NCBI GenBank assembly: GCA_014380365.1
Contig: JACMJZ010000029.1
Location: forward strand, 543,378 to 607,377
Length of the DNA: 64,000 nt
DNA from: Pyrinomonadaceae bacterium
GTDB lineage: Bacteria; Acidobacteriota; Blastocatellia; Pyrinomonadales; Pyrinomonadaceae
Reading direction: 5' to 3'
Shown: piece by piece, positions 34,449-44,900 of the stretch
How the letters are laid out: every line of letters starts with the position of its first letter
Position numbering within the stretch: position 1 is the first letter of the stretch
The notes under the pieces: model-generated
The model's database searches: none
What the model saw: the letters and a program-made list of their open reading frames with translations, nothing else
What the model was told of the DNA's origin: nothing
Translations under genes and position numbers: made by a program

Positions 34449-37400
34449 CTATACGCGGCCTTCGGTTGGCGCGGCCCTGGCTCTCCCGCGCAGACACCAA
34501 ACCAACAGCACCGCCGAGGTCAGTAACGAAATCAACAAACCAACCAGCGCTGACTTCGGGCGGTACACAAACTCGACGCGGTGCGCGCCCGGCGTCAGCA
34601 TCACTCCGCGCAGATTGTAATTAACGCGTAGCGTTTCCACCGCTGCGCCATCCACCGTCGCGCGCCAACCCGGGTAATGGTTCTCGCTGAGAATTAGAAT
34701 AGATGGAGCCTTCGCGGAGACCGTCAACTCGATGCGGTTCGGATCGCGTCGCGTTATTCTCACGTCGCCCGCACTCGAGGCATTTGAGATCTTCACCTGC
34801 GTTTCGGAATCTACCAGCACGGCCGTCCCCGGGTCCCACGTTTTGCCTCCCGGAAGCAGACCCGTGCGTATGGTCTCAAGGGTCGCTTCCTCGGAGAGCG
34901 CGATCGTCTCGCCCGCGAGCCACGCACGCGGCAGCGCGCGTGTGTTGCGATAGATCATCAGATACTCATCTTCCGAGACGAGCCGCCATCGTCCGCCGCC
35001 CAGCCCCGTGACGGCCCTCTCCGTTTTGCCAGCTTCATCAGCCCCCTGAGCTTCGCCAGATTCGTCCGAGTAAGTTTCCGGTGCCGTGAGTTTCTCCATC
35101 CAGTCACCGCGCAGTGGTTGGGCAATCTCGTCATTCAGCAGCGACACGCGTTTGACGTCCAGTACCAACTTCGGCGCCGACTCGTGAATCGAGACGTCGA
35201 TCTCGCCGCCGCGCAACCTCACCATCTTTGGGAGTTGGAAAACAGCGACGTAAGTATGTCCCTCAAAGTTTCCCGCCGGATCCTCGACGTTGAAGCTGGT
35301 CGCAAGAGGCGCGCGCCGGTGGCGAATCTTGCCGCGCAGGTCGGCGCGGTCGTGGGCCCATTCCGAGCTGTGTTCGCCGGCGCGCAGTTCAAAGTCGAAG
35401 TTTTCTCCCTGTTCGCTCCGCAGGCGTACGTGGCCCACAGTGTCCCCATCCTTGAGATCCACGGACCAGGAGAGACTCGTCACCAGGGCGATGCGGTTCG
35501 TTTCCGTAAGTGGTACTGAAAACACGAGCCGCTCGCCGTTGGTCAACGACGGTGCTCCGAGATCGTCCTTCGCAAATGGGACGCCGCCTAAACTGACCGT
35601 CGCGGGAGCTTCCGGACGCGACGGCGCGAGCGGGGCACGCTCCGCTGCTCGACGGCGTGCTTCGCCCTGAGGACTTTGCCTGACGAGGTAGTGCACGTTC
35701 AGGATGTCAAACTCTCTACCAGCTCCGCGCACACTGCGCGCCGGATCCGGAAGCTCGCCCCAAAGTTTCATGTCTCCCGCCAGATCGCTGTACCGCTTCA
35801 AGCCAAACCCGTCGTAGCCGGCCGCGTTCTCAATCCGGTGCATCATCGCGGTGTCCGGCTGCAACGTCATCATGAAATCGCCGAGCTGGTATTTCTCCGC
35901 CTCGTCGCGGCCCTGGTTGACGAAAAACGGCTGGACTTCGGTGAGGATTCTCGAGGGCTCGCCGCCATCGGCTCGTTGCAACGCTCGTAGCGTGTCCACA
36001 GTTTTCGGCTGGCGCCAGATCGGGTGCGCCGGTGTGGGCGAGAGTCGCCAACCACTAGTCTGCCCCCAGAGGCCAAGGTCAAAGACGAGCACGATCAGCA
36101 AGGGCAGGAAACTGCGTGCGAAGCGGCGATCACAACCGCGAGCGAAGTGCCATAAAGCCCACGCGCTCACGAGAGCAATCGCGACCGGCATGAACAACTC
36201 CGGCGCGCGCAGAAAGCTAACCGGGGCCTGGCGACCGAGACGGAAGTCGGCGGGACGAAACACGGTGACCGCCAAACACGTCAGCGCCGCAACGCTGGTC
36301 CCGGCAATGAGCGCGAGCCGCGTCGCCTTCACTCTGTCACGCGCTTGCGGTAGAAACGTCAGCGCACGCCCGGCGAGCACGGCGAGCGCAAAGTTAACCT
36401 CCATCAAATGACGCGCGGGCACCCGAAACAAATTCAAGACCGGAACGTAGTGGACGAGTTTGTACGCGCCAAACGGCAGGAAGCGTCCCAGGCAAAGCGC
36501 CAAACAAACGACGGCCGCAGCGGTCCAAAAGACTGTGCGCCGGTCACGCTTGAGCGTGAGTGCGAGCCCCGCGAGCGCAAGTGTCAACAACCCGGCGTAG
36601 CCGATGTACTCGTTATAAAATGCCTGGCCCGTGTAGGGCGCGCTGAAGACTCCTCCATCACCGCCGCCGAAAAGATAGGGTGCGAAGAAAAGCGTGAGCA
36701 TCCGCGGCGGGAGAGAAAACGAGGAGAAGAAGTCGTAAGTTGCCGACGCGCGCACGCTGTTGCGCGTCAGTTCGAGCGTCGGTAAGATTTGCACCGCCGC
36801 CAGCAACAATCCGGTGACTAGAAAAACAACCGAGTAAAGATAACGACGCCTGACCGCCGTATCCTGCCTCCCGCGGGACATGACCAGCGCGTAGGCAGCG
36901 GCGAGTACAAGGCCGTAAACAAGAGTTTGCTGATGACCGGCGAACGCTTGCGCGGCAACGAGCGCGGACAAGAGCAGGGCAGACCAGCGACTGCCGCGAT
37001 CTGCATAGCCGTCAATTGTCCAAAACAGCCACGGCAAAAGCACCGCCGTGTGCACAATGTTTGTGTGACCAATTTGCGCGACGAGGAAACCGCTTCCCTG
37101 CCAGACGAGACTCGTGAGTGCGGCTCCCGCGATGCTCGATCCGCTGCGCCGCGCGTAGAGGTAGGCACCGAGTGCTGCCAGCATATAGCTGGAGAGCATC
37201 ATCAGATTCGTCGCCACGGCGGGAGTGAATCCGAGATAGAACCAGTTTAAGGGGAACAGCACACCGGCTTGAGCTGAAGCGAAGAGCGGCATGCCGCTGA
37301 AGATGTATGGGTTCCAAAGTGGGAAGTTGCCAGCGGTAAGAATCTGCGCCACCAGCACCCGAATCGGCACGTTGTAGATCACGCCTTCGTCCGGACAAAG

Positions 37401-37544
37401 AACGAGCGCGCCGCGGAGGGCCGGGAAAAAATAGACGAGGGGCAACAGCGTGACTACTATGGCGGTCGCACAACTCGGGGTTATTTTAGAACGAAGATTG
37501 AATGGAAGATGCATTGAAGCAGAAACTGGAAGCAGCGCCATCAT
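34449..37544 (-). CDS. YfhO-family integral membrane protein
   Basis: 1031 residues (1021 if started at the second ATG, 37514). The first half has about 12-14 transmembrane helices with YfhO-type features: CPDEGVIYNVPIRVLVAQIL, FPLWNPYIFSGMPLFASAQAGVLFPLNW and later FRVPARHLMEVNFALAVLAGRAL. The second half is a large, mainly beta, exported region ending in SENHYPGWRATVDGAAVETLRVNYNLRGVM and a final helix, the classical YfhO C-terminus. The family is GT-C-like and has been linked to glycosylation of surface polymers such as lipoteichoic acid. Its 5' end overlaps that of the divergent GT39-like gene. Confidence 0.88.
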   Translation of the reverse strand: MMALLPVSASMHLPFNLRSKITPSCATAIVVTLLPLVYFFPALRGALVLCPDEGVIYNVPIRVLVAQILTAGNFPLWNPYIFSGMPLFASAQAGVLFPLNWFYLGFTPAVATNLMMLSSYMLAALGAYLYARRSGSSIAGAALTSLVWQGSGFLVAQIGHTNIVHTAVLLPWLFWTIDGYADRGSRWSALLLSALVAAQAFAGHQQTLVYGLVLAAAYALVMSRGRQDTAVRRRYLYSVVFLVTGLLLAAVQILPTLELTRNSVRASATYDFFSSFSLPPRMLTLFFAPYLFGGGDGGVFSAPYTGQAFYNEYIGYAGLLTLALAGLALTLKRDRRTVFWTAAAVVCLALCLGRFLPFGAYKLVHYVPVLNLFRVPARHLMEVNFALAVLAGRALTFLPQARDRVKATRLALIAGTSVAALTCLAVTVFRPADFRLGRQAPVSFLRAPELFMPVAIALVSAWALWHFARGCDRRFARSFLPLLIVLVFDLGLWGQTSGWRLSPTPAHPIWRQPKTVDTLRALQRADGGEPSRILTEVQPFFVNQGRDEAEKYQLGDFMMTLQPDTAMMHRIENAAGYDGFGLKRYSDLAGDMKLWGELPDPARSVRGAGREFDILNVHYLVRQSPQGEARRRAAERAPLAPSRPEAPATVSLGGVPFAKDDLGAPSLTNGERLVFSVPLTETNRIALVTSLSWSVDLKDGDTVGHVRLRSEQGENFDFELRAGEHSSEWAHDRADLRGKIRHRRAPLATSFNVEDPAGNFEGHTYVAVFQLPKMVRLRGGEIDVSIHESAPKLVLDVKRVSLLNDEIAQPLRGDWMEKLTAPETYSDESGEAQGADEAGKTERAVTGLGGGRWRLVSEDEYLMIYRNTRALPRAWLAGETIALSEEATLETIRTGLLPGGKTWDPGTAVLVDSETQVKISNASSAGDVRITRRDPNRIELTVSAKAPSILILSENHYPGWRATVDGAAVETLRVNYNLRGVMLTPGAHRVEFVYRPKSALVGLLISLLTSAVLLVWCLRGRARAAPTEGRV

Positions 37545-39337
37545 CCGGAGCAGCGCGTGGCGAGCCCATCGCGCACCACGTCGCTGCTATCAGAAAATTA
37601 TTGGGCGCGCACTGGGCCGAGGTGGTTTGTGCGGCGCTGCTATTGCTGATGGCCGTTAATCTCTGCGCGGCGATTTCGCGCAAGACCATTACCAACGATG
37701 AAATTGTTCACATTCCGGCCGGATACTACCATCTAGTCGCCGGAGAGTTCCAACTTAACAATGAACACCCTCCGCTAATCAAGATGTGGGCAGCGCTGCC
37801 GTTGCTCTTCGTCCAGCCGGATGAACCGCCGCCGCCGCCAAACACCGACGACGAAAACTTCATGGAACGCACCTGGGGTTTTCACGCGCGTTTTTGGCAA
37901 GCCAATCGCGAACGTTTTGCTGAGGTTACTTTTTGGCCGCGCGTGATGATGATCCCAATCACCCTCGCGCTCGGCGTGCTCATCTTTGTCTTCGCGCGCA
38001 AGCTTTTCGGCGAAACGGCCGCGCTGATTGCAGTCGCGCTTTACGTCCTGGAGCCGACCGTCCTGGCGCACGGCCGGATCGTCCACACTGATCTGCCTGC
38101 GGCGTTCGCCTATCTGCTCTTCTTTTTCACCCTTCACTACTATGCGGAAACGCTGGGGCGACAACAAAGCGTTGATTCTGCGACTGCCTATACTGGGACC
38201 GCGTTGCTGCTGGGATTCGTTTGCGGCGTGGCGTTGCTCACCAAGTTTTCCATGGTCGTTCTCCTGCCGGTGCTGATTGTTTGCCTCGGCGTGCGGCTCT
38301 GGCGGACTTGGAATGAGAAGCGGAAACGATCGCAGGCCCTGCTGCACGCTGGATTGGTCGCGGCCGTTATTCTCTTCCTGGTCAACGCCGCCTTTTATTT
38401 TACACGCCCGCCGCTGGAGGCTTCCGACGTGCGCTGGGTCGCGCTCAAGTCGGCCCCGATATTTTCCGAGATCATCACCGGCGTGCGCGTGCTCTCGAAA
38501 GTTATTCCGACCTATTACCTCTTCGGCCTCTACAATGTTTTGGTTCACGGCCACTACGGCCACGCGACTTCGCTCATGGGGCAGTACAACGACCTGGGAT
38601 GGTGGTATTACTTCCCCGTCGCGTTCGCCCTCAAGACTACAATTCCGTTGCTGCTGATTATAGTCCTGGCGCTCGGTTGGACGGCGTGGCGACTGCTGGT
38701 GAAACGCGACCGGCGCTTTCTGATTCTGATTGTTCCCGTAGGCCTTTACGCAGCGATCGCGCTGACGAGCAACATCAACATCGGCATCCGGCATTTTTTG
38801 CCGGTCTATCCCTTCCTGTTCATTCTCGGCGGAGCGTTCATGGCGCAACTGCTGCAAGGCAGAAACAAACTCGGGACGGTTCTGTTAGTTGTTCTCTTTG
38901 GCTGGATGAGTTTCGAAGCGGCGCGCACTTTCCCAAACTACACGCCCTACATGAATCAACTCGCGTCGCGCCATCCACACTGGTACTACCTTTCCGATTC
39001 AAATGTGGAGTGGGGCGACGACGTGGGTGAACTCGCGGCCTATCTCAAGGCGCGCGGCGAGACGAGAGTGAGCGCTGCGCTCTCGGGCGGCTGGAGTACG
39101 CTGGCTCAATACGGCGTTGAGTATCTGGACATGGTTTCAATGCCCAAAGACGCAACGCCTGAAACACGCTATGTGGCGATCGGCGCGAGTTTTCTCAATG
39201 GCTCGGTGGTGCCGGGGGATGAAAATGTGGTGGGGCGCCGTTCGTTTGAGAGAATGGATTTGTTTGCTCGCTACCGCAACCGCAAGCCGGAAGCTGTGTT
39301 TGGCAACTCAATTTATCTGTTTCGTGAACATGAGTAG
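37502..39337 (+). CDS. GT39/PMT-like membrane glycosyltransferase
   Basis: 611 residues, GT-C fold. After an N-terminal helix comes the catalytic loop TNDEIVHIPAGYYHLVAGEF with the Asp-Glu pair and the HPPL motif, as in ArnT and protein O-mannosyltransferases. About 11-12 membrane helices follow, with GRIVHTDLPAAFAYLLFFF in the second loop. Such enzymes move a sugar from a polyprenyl phosphate to a lipid or protein acceptor on the outer face of the inner membrane. The start overlaps the start of the divergent YfhO-like gene by 43 bases, so both are probably co-regulated from overlapping leaders. Donor and acceptor unknown. Confidence 0.87.
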   Translation: MEDALKQKLEAAPSSGAARGEPIAHHVAAIRKLLGAHWAEVVCAALLLLMAVNLCAAISRKTITNDEIVHIPAGYYHLVAGEFQLNNEHPPLIKMWAALPLLFVQPDEPPPPPNTDDENFMERTWGFHARFWQANRERFAEVTFWPRVMMIPITLALGVLIFVFARKLFGETAALIAVALYVLEPTVLAHGRIVHTDLPAAFAYLLFFFTLHYYAETLGRQQSVDSATAYTGTALLLGFVCGVALLTKFSMVVLLPVLIVCLGVRLWRTWNEKRKRSQALLHAGLVAAVILFLVNAAFYFTRPPLEASDVRWVALKSAPIFSEIITGVRVLSKVIPTYYLFGLYNVLVHGHYGHATSLMGQYNDLGWWYYFPVAFALKTTIPLLLIIVLALGWTAWRLLVKRDRRFLILIVPVGLYAAIALTSNINIGIRHFLPVYPFLFILGGAFMAQLLQGRNKLGTVLLVVLFGWMSFEAARTFPNYTPYMNQLASRHPHWYYLSDSNVEWGDDVGELAAYLKARGETRVSAALSGGWSTLAQYGVEYLDMVSMPKDATPETRYVAIGASFLNGSVVPGDENVVGRRSFERMDLFARYRNRKPEAVFGNSIYLFREHE

Positions 39338-39346
39338 AGGCCAGCA

Positions 39347-39411
39347 GTTTAGAGTACAAACTTTAGTTTGAGGGTTATCAAATGCAGCAAACTGAAGTTT
39401 GTACTCTGAAC
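39347..39411. repeat. Inverted repeat between convergent glycosyltransferase genes
   Basis: Arms 39347-39370 (GTTTAGAGTACAAACTTTAG...) and 39388-39411 (...GAAGTTTGTACTCTGAAC) match inversely at 22 of 24 positions, 17-base loop. It could terminate both convergent genes or be a small repeat element. Confidence 0.7.
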
Positions 39412-39428
39412 TTCTTGACTCCCTGTAA

Positions 39429-40568
39429 TCAACTGCGGAATCGTCGTAGCGCATCTTCATAAACCTTCCAGGTTAAGCGCGCAGTTTTTTCCCACGAGAA
39501 TTGTGCCGCGCGCTCCCGCCCGGCTACCGAAAGATTCAGTCTCGCGTTCTCATCACCGAGCAGGCCGAGAATCTTCTCAGTAAGTTCACCGGCATTCCCG
39601 GGATTGAATGGCCAGGCTGCATCGCCGGTGGTTTCTGCAAGCGCAGCAATGCGGCTCACGATCACCGGGGCCCCGCAGGCCATCGCCTCCAGCGGCGGCA
39701 AACCGAAACCCTCGTAAATCGAAGGGTAAACAAACGCGCGGCACGACGCGTAAAGCGCACGCAGATCTTCATCGTGAAGGTAGGCAGTCAATAAAATGCG
39801 ATCCCTGGCTGGTGATCTCCTGATGGCGTCAAACAGCGGGCCGCTCAGCCAACCGGCGCCACCCGCGATTACGAGCTGAAGCGAATGCTCCGGCCACGCG
39901 CGTATGACTTCTTCGAATGCGCTGACAAGCACCGCCAGATTCTTGCGCGGCTCGATTGTCCCAACGGCAAGCAGGAATTCATCGCCTACGCCGAGCCTGC
40001 CTCGCACGGTTTCCGTCTCGGCAAAATCCATCGGACGAAAACACTCGCGCGCGGCTTCCGGGACTGCAAAGATCTTCTCGGGCGTGACGTTGAGACGTTT
40101 GGAAAGTTCGCCGCGCACGCTTTCGGTGGGCGTGATTACAGCGTCGGCGGTGCGCACCATCAGCGGCAGCCGGCGCCGCGCGCGCTGTACGCTGCGCCCG
40201 GTGTGGGTTTCAGGATGCAGCAAGGACGAGAGGTCATGGATGGTGAGCACAGTGGCGCACCTGCGCCACAACGGCACGTCGAAATTAGTCCCATGAAAAA
40301 GTTCGATGCCATTGCGGCTGATGTGGCGCGGGAGTCCGGCCGCCCACCAGTGACGCCCAAGCGGGCCGACCCGAACGCGCTCGAGTTTCAAATTGGCAGG
40401 AAGAGCAACCTCATCCGGAAAGCTTACAGGGGGATAAGTAGAGGGATAGACGAGGTCAAAACGCGTCGATGGTTCGAGCCCGGCCAACTCGCGCGCCAGC
40501 TCGAAAGTGTAGTGGCCAACCCCGGTTTTGGGTGCCGTTAGCGGGAGACCATCGAGTCCTATTCGCAT
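39429..40568 (-). CDS. GT4-family glycosyltransferase
   Basis: 379 residues from the ATG at 40568, preceded by CAGGAAAAGA; an open frame runs further upstream without a ribosome site. GT-B fold: GLPLTAPKTGVGHYTFELAR at the N-terminus (acceptor side), HDLSSLLHPE in the middle, then LAVGTIEPRKNLAVLVSAFE and the nucleotide-sugar site VYPSIYEGFGLPPLEAMACG with the EGFGLPxLE pattern. This is the mannosyltransferase-like GT4 group of O-antigen and exopolysaccharide synthesis. No signal or membrane helix, so cytoplasmic face. Confidence 0.92.
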   Translation of the reverse strand: MRIGLDGLPLTAPKTGVGHYTFELARELAGLEPSTRFDLVYPSTYPPVSFPDEVALPANLKLERVRVGPLGRHWWAAGLPRHISRNGIELFHGTNFDVPLWRRCATVLTIHDLSSLLHPETHTGRSVQRARRRLPLMVRTADAVITPTESVRGELSKRLNVTPEKIFAVPEAARECFRPMDFAETETVRGRLGVGDEFLLAVGTIEPRKNLAVLVSAFEEVIRAWPEHSLQLVIAGGAGWLSGPLFDAIRRSPARDRILLTAYLHDEDLRALYASCRAFVYPSIYEGFGLPPLEAMACGAPVIVSRIAALAETTGDAAWPFNPGNAGELTEKILGLLGDENARLNLSVAGRERAAQFSWEKTARLTWKVYEDALRRFRS

Positions 40569-40902
40569 TCTTTTCCTGTGGGCCGAGGCCGAGCAACCGA
40601 TATGACCGTTTTCACTTCCTAACCCAGAATAACGGATTTCCATGGACGGGGCAGTTTGCTTTGCGTACTTTGCGTCTTACTTTGCGACCTTTGCGGTAAA
40701 ACATTCAAGAAGGACCGCAAAGGTCGCAAAGAGCATGTAGTCCAAGTCCAAACTGCACCAGTACGAATTTAACCCTAGCATTGACGCCGCTCGGGGCTAC
40801 GAGTTAGACTTTAGCCCTTGTCTCAGCGTCTAAGCACTAACGATAGACGGAACCCCACATTTGAGGCCTTTCCTTGAGACAGATAAAGCCAGGAGCTATA
40901 AG
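40569..40902. other. divergent spacer with CTTTGCG repeat
   Basis: Spacer between the GT4 gene and the DUF4214 cluster. It contains a CTTTGCG-type inverted pair at 40660-40735; the remainder should hold both promoters but no clear boxes are seen. Confidence 0.5.
40660..40735. repeat. CTTTGCG-type inverted repeat pair
   Basis: CTTTGCGACCTTTGCGGT and, 16 bases later, ACCGCAAAGGTCGCAAAG are perfect inverse complements of 18 bases; further CTTTGCG words lie to the left. Confidence 0.8.
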
Positions 40903-41799
40903 ATGAGATTTGCCACCGTCGTTTTACTGATAACTCTCGCGTCCCTGACTGTGTTGGGACAAACCCCACCTTCGTTGCGCATCGAAACCGAGGTCCCCGG
41001 CCTGCCTTCTGAGCTTTTTTACGGCAACGTCAAAGTAAGGCCGCTGCGCTTGCGACCCGGGACGAATACCCCCATCACCATCAACGACTCGGATTTTTTC
41101 GTTAACCAGCAGTATGTCGACTTCTTTAGCCGATTTCCGGACCAGAGCGGTTTCGACTTCTGGGTGAACCAAATTGCGGGTTGCGGCGGTAATGCCGGTT
41201 GCATTGACGGTCAACGCGCAAACACTTCCGGTGCGTTTTTCCTCTCAATCGAGTTTCAGGAAACAGGCTTCCTGGTTTATCGGGTTCATAAGACCAGCTT
41301 CGGGACCCTGCCGCTCTACAAGGACTTCATGCCCAATGCCCGAGCCGTTGGTAAAGATGTGGTGGTTGGCCCGGGACCCTGGCAAGCAAAGCTGGACGCA
41401 AACAAGATTGCCTTCCTTGATGCATGGGTTGCGAGCGCCGGGTTTATTGCCGAGTATCCGGTGAGCATGGCCAACCAGGCCTACGTAGACAAACTGATTG
41501 CCACCGCCGGCGTCACCTCAGGTGAAGTTAATGGCTCGGCGCTGGTTACGGGACTGAACAATGCTACAGAGACTCGCGCTACGGTGCTGCGTAAAATCGC
41601 TGAAAGCGCAGCCGTGAACCTCAAGGAAAAGAACCGGGCATTCGTGCTGATGCAATACCTGGGTTACCTGCGACGCGATCCTGACCAGTCCGGCTTTGAC
41701 TTTTGGTTAACCAAACTCAACAACCATGGCGGAGATTTCCACGCAGCCGAGATGGTCAAGTCGTTCATCGTTTCGGGCGAATACAAAGACCGCTTCTAA
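40903..41799 (+). CDS. Secreted stand-alone DUF4214 protein
   Basis: 298 residues from the ATG at 40903 (AGGAG eight bases upstream). Signal peptide MRFATVVLLITLASLTVLGQ. Apart from about 50 N-terminal residues it is entirely a DUF4214 module: DFFVNQQYVDFFSRFPDQSG, a CGGNAGC cysteine pair, FFLSIEFQETGFLVYRVHKT, then a helical middle and the end NRAFVLMQYLGYLRRDPDQS, GFDFWLTKLNNHGGDFHAAE, MVKSFIVSGEYKDRF. The same module closes the three genes on the other side. Unlike them it lacks the final GP. Function of DUF4214 is unknown. Confidence 0.85.
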   Translation: MRFATVVLLITLASLTVLGQTPPSLRIETEVPGLPSELFYGNVKVRPLRLRPGTNTPITINDSDFFVNQQYVDFFSRFPDQSGFDFWVNQIAGCGGNAGCIDGQRANTSGAFFLSIEFQETGFLVYRVHKTSFGTLPLYKDFMPNARAVGKDVVVGPGPWQAKLDANKIAFLDAWVASAGFIAEYPVSMANQAYVDKLIATAGVTSGEVNGSALVTGLNNATETRATVLRKIAESAAVNLKEKNRAFVLMQYLGYLRRDPDQSGFDFWLTKLNNHGGDFHAAEMVKSFIVSGEYKDRF

Positions 41800-41839
41800 A
41801 GTAGGACAGGCATTCCTGCCTGTCTGTCATCTGATTGTG

Positions 41840-41876
41840 AAAGGCCGGACTCAGAACGAGTCCGGCCTTTCTCTTT
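41840..41876. terminator. Bidirectional terminator between convergent DUF4214 genes
   Basis: Perfect 13-bp stem AAAGGCCGGACTC (41840-41852) / GAGTCCGGCCTTT (41858-41870), 5-base loop; T-rich on the right and A-flanked on the left. A smaller GACAGGC/GCCTGTC hairpin precedes it at about 41804-41823. Confidence 0.8.
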
Positions 41877-41886
41877 TGTGACCTGC

Positions 41887-41920
41887 TTGTCAGAACCCCG
41901 ACTCGTCGGGGTTCTGACAA
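41887..41920. repeat. GTCAGAACC palindrome, copy 2
   Basis: Perfect 16-bp arms TTGTCAGAACCCCGAC and GTCGGGGTTCTGACAA with a two-base centre, directly before the metalloprotease stop codon. Shares the outer TGTCAGAACC with 23005-23127 and 47594-47673. Confidence 0.8.
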
Positions 41921-41923
41921 ATA

Positions 41924-44900
41924 CTAGGGGCCAAACCTCTCTCGGTACTCGCTTGACTCGATGAACGCCTTGACCATCTCTGCACTGACAAAGTCGCCGT
42001 TAAACTGATTCAACTTACCCAGCCAGAAGTTATAGCCGGCGAAATTGAGCGTTGGTTCCGGTGAATCGAAAGGATTGCGCCGCAAGTAACCGAAGTACTG
42101 CATCAACACAAAAGCCCGGTTGAAGTGCGCACCGACGAGGTCGCTGTCTTCCGCGACTGCTCGTAGTACTTGAGCTCGCGTCTTCGTGCCCCCTGTCAGT
42201 TCGGCTACCAGCGTGTCACGCTGCGATTGCGACAGTGCACCGCCGGCATTGGCGTTCAACGCGTTGACAAAAACTCCCGGCGACTGCGACGTAGGATATT
42301 GAGCGACAAATCGCGCTCTAGCCACAAACTCGTTGAAGTATGCTTGCTTGTTTGCTTCCAACAGCGCGTCGGCTCCGGGCTGTCCGATGATCACGCCCCG
42401 ACCAATGCGCTGAACATCGGGCAGAAACTCTTCCAGCGTTAGCGGCACCGTACCTCCTACGCTCGTCGGTCCGAAAGCTGAAGTAAACGTCCGGTAAACA
42501 ACATAACCCGTCTGCTGAAACTCGATTGAGAGGAAAAACGCCCCGGAGGTGTTGACTCGGCAAACGACCAGATCGGGATTTCCGCAGCCGCCGCTCGTCT
42601 GACCTACCCAGAAGTTGAAACCACTCAAGTCAGGTTCTCGAGTAAAGAAATCGAGATAGTTAATGCGGACAAAGAATCCCGGATTGAAGCTGGCAGCAGC
42701 GACCGGGTTGGGGCCGTCACTCGAGTCCTGGCTATCGATTGTTAGCAGCGCTACCGGTATGGCGCCGAGGATTGTTGCCACTGGATTGCTGAGCGTGAGA
42801 TTCACTGTCTCGTCAGCCTCCAGGAAGACGTCGTCGGCTATGAATACTATGAAGGTCTTGCTCGTCTCGCCAGCCCCGAAACGCAGCGTTCCGAGAGAAA
42901 TTTCATAATCCTTGCGGCCGTTGGCGGTTCCGTCTGAGGTGGCATAATCAACTGAAGCAGGGGTGGATAAGTCGCCACTCCGCGTTACCGTGATGGTCCG
43001 GAACCCTGTCCCTTCAAAACCAAGACCGTCTCCACCTACAGCTTCGACCACTGCGTAGTTTCCGCTGCTGAATTGAACGTTGCTGGCATTCGGGTTGGGG
43101 GTTGGAGTCGGTGTCGGCGTTGGAGTCGGTGTCGGCGTTGGTGTGGGGGTTGGAGTCGGTGTCGGCGTCCCACCGTCCTGGGCCGTCAACGTCACCGAGT
43201 AATCGCCTGTTTCATCGTTCTCGAAAGAGGTCGCTACGATGATGAAAGTACCTGACTGGGGAAGGGAGAAAAATGTGCCCGCTGCCATCGGGATACGTGA
43301 GTTGGTCTGCGAACCCAGCACGATGTCGTCATTGCTGGCGGCTATGCTTCCGTCGGGCGCAAACAAATAGAGGAAGGTATCAAGTCCGGCTGGGGGGGCC
43401 GTCACCGCGTTCATCTCAATTCTGATTCCCTGACCCATCGAGCCGCTAAACGAGTACTGGTCTATAAAAGCGTCGGTACGCTCCGGCTGTCCCGAGCGGC
43501 AGTCGCTTGTGGCGAGCGTTCCGTTCGATGTCTGACCGAAGCCAATCGGAGTAATCGTGCAATTGGCTGATGCGGCCTGCTGAATGGTCAGAGGCTGGCC
43601 CGCGATATCCACAACTACCGAGCGCGCGCCCCCATTGTTGGCCCCGACCGTATAGTTCGCGGTACCCGAGCCCGCCCCGCTGTCGCCCGTGAAAGTCACC
43701 CACGTGGCACCCTCAGCTACACCCCAGGCGCAGCCACTGCCGGTTGTAATATTGACACTTCCGCTCCCCCCGACGCTCGGGAACACCTGGGTTGGGGGAG
43801 AAATCGAATAAGTGCAACCTGGCTGCGACAGACGCGTTAGACATGCGACGTTGTCTGCGGTGTGGTTGGTGATTTCGTCTTTCGAAAACTGGCAGAAGGT
43901 GGTGCTGGCGGTCAGAAACGAATTCATGATCGTGCCACCGCAATCACTGGGAACAGGGGTAAGCTGGTTAGGGTGCCGAGCGCCGAAGTTGTGACCAATT
44001 TCGTGCGCGGACAGGGCAGCTTTGTTGTTTAGGATGTCCTGCGAGATTCCATAAGCGAAACCTACATCAGGGCAGTTGAAGCCGGGCCGGTAGGCAATGC
44101 CGATGGTGCTACTGTCAAAATCTTTTCCCGTCCACATATGGGTAAGGTCGCGCTGCGGAGGCGCTCCTGGTCCGAAGCTGCCATCGTATGCGGTTCTGAA
44201 TTCCGTGAGCGCAGCGCTGGCGGCGGTGGAAGTGTAAGGGTCGGTGTTGGACTCCCAAACCCGCTGGAAGACTATATTAAACTCCAGGCCGAGCTGGGAA
44301 CTATAGATGCCCTCGACCTGATTCATGATAGTCAGAATTTGATCATTAGCTGTCGTGGCGCTATTACCGAATGCCGTGAAGTATTCGAAATCGGCTTCAG
44401 TCGCGGTATCAATGTCGAGGTGCGGACCGAAAACTTCCCTCACGTCGGGATCCTGCGCAGCTCTGGACTCGGTTCTTTGCTTGAGCGCGACAACGCGCTC
44501 GCCGACATCTTCAGCTAATGTCGTTCCACACTCGCCCAGGATTCCTTCTTTCACGCTCGACTCCGCATGAACTACGAAATCGGTCTTTCGCGCAGCGGGC
44601 GAGAAATTGCTGGCCGGCTCGACAAAGAAAAGTCCGCCGGGTGTGATGATTGTGCCCACCACCGTTTGTCCGTCGATCGTAAAACGTGCCTGTGCGCCGT
44701 CCATCCCGCGCACCGTGCCCTTATAGGTGTGCACCGGGCCCCGTTCGAGCGCGCGCACTCCAGCTACGCCCCAAACTTCCGCGCGGTAGTTGGGCGCGCG
44801 CATGTCATGCGGCTCCAACGTCAGGTCGAAGGTTCCATGCGACGTGGCAAGCGAGAGTTGCCGCGTCTGGCGCACCTGCTTGAGAGCAACGGCGGGGTCG

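Noticed and set aside
37775..38857. 360-codon open frame antisense to the GT39-like gene
   Set aside because: Rich in Arg/Gln/Glu without recognisable domain, fully inside a well-supported membrane protein; a shadow.
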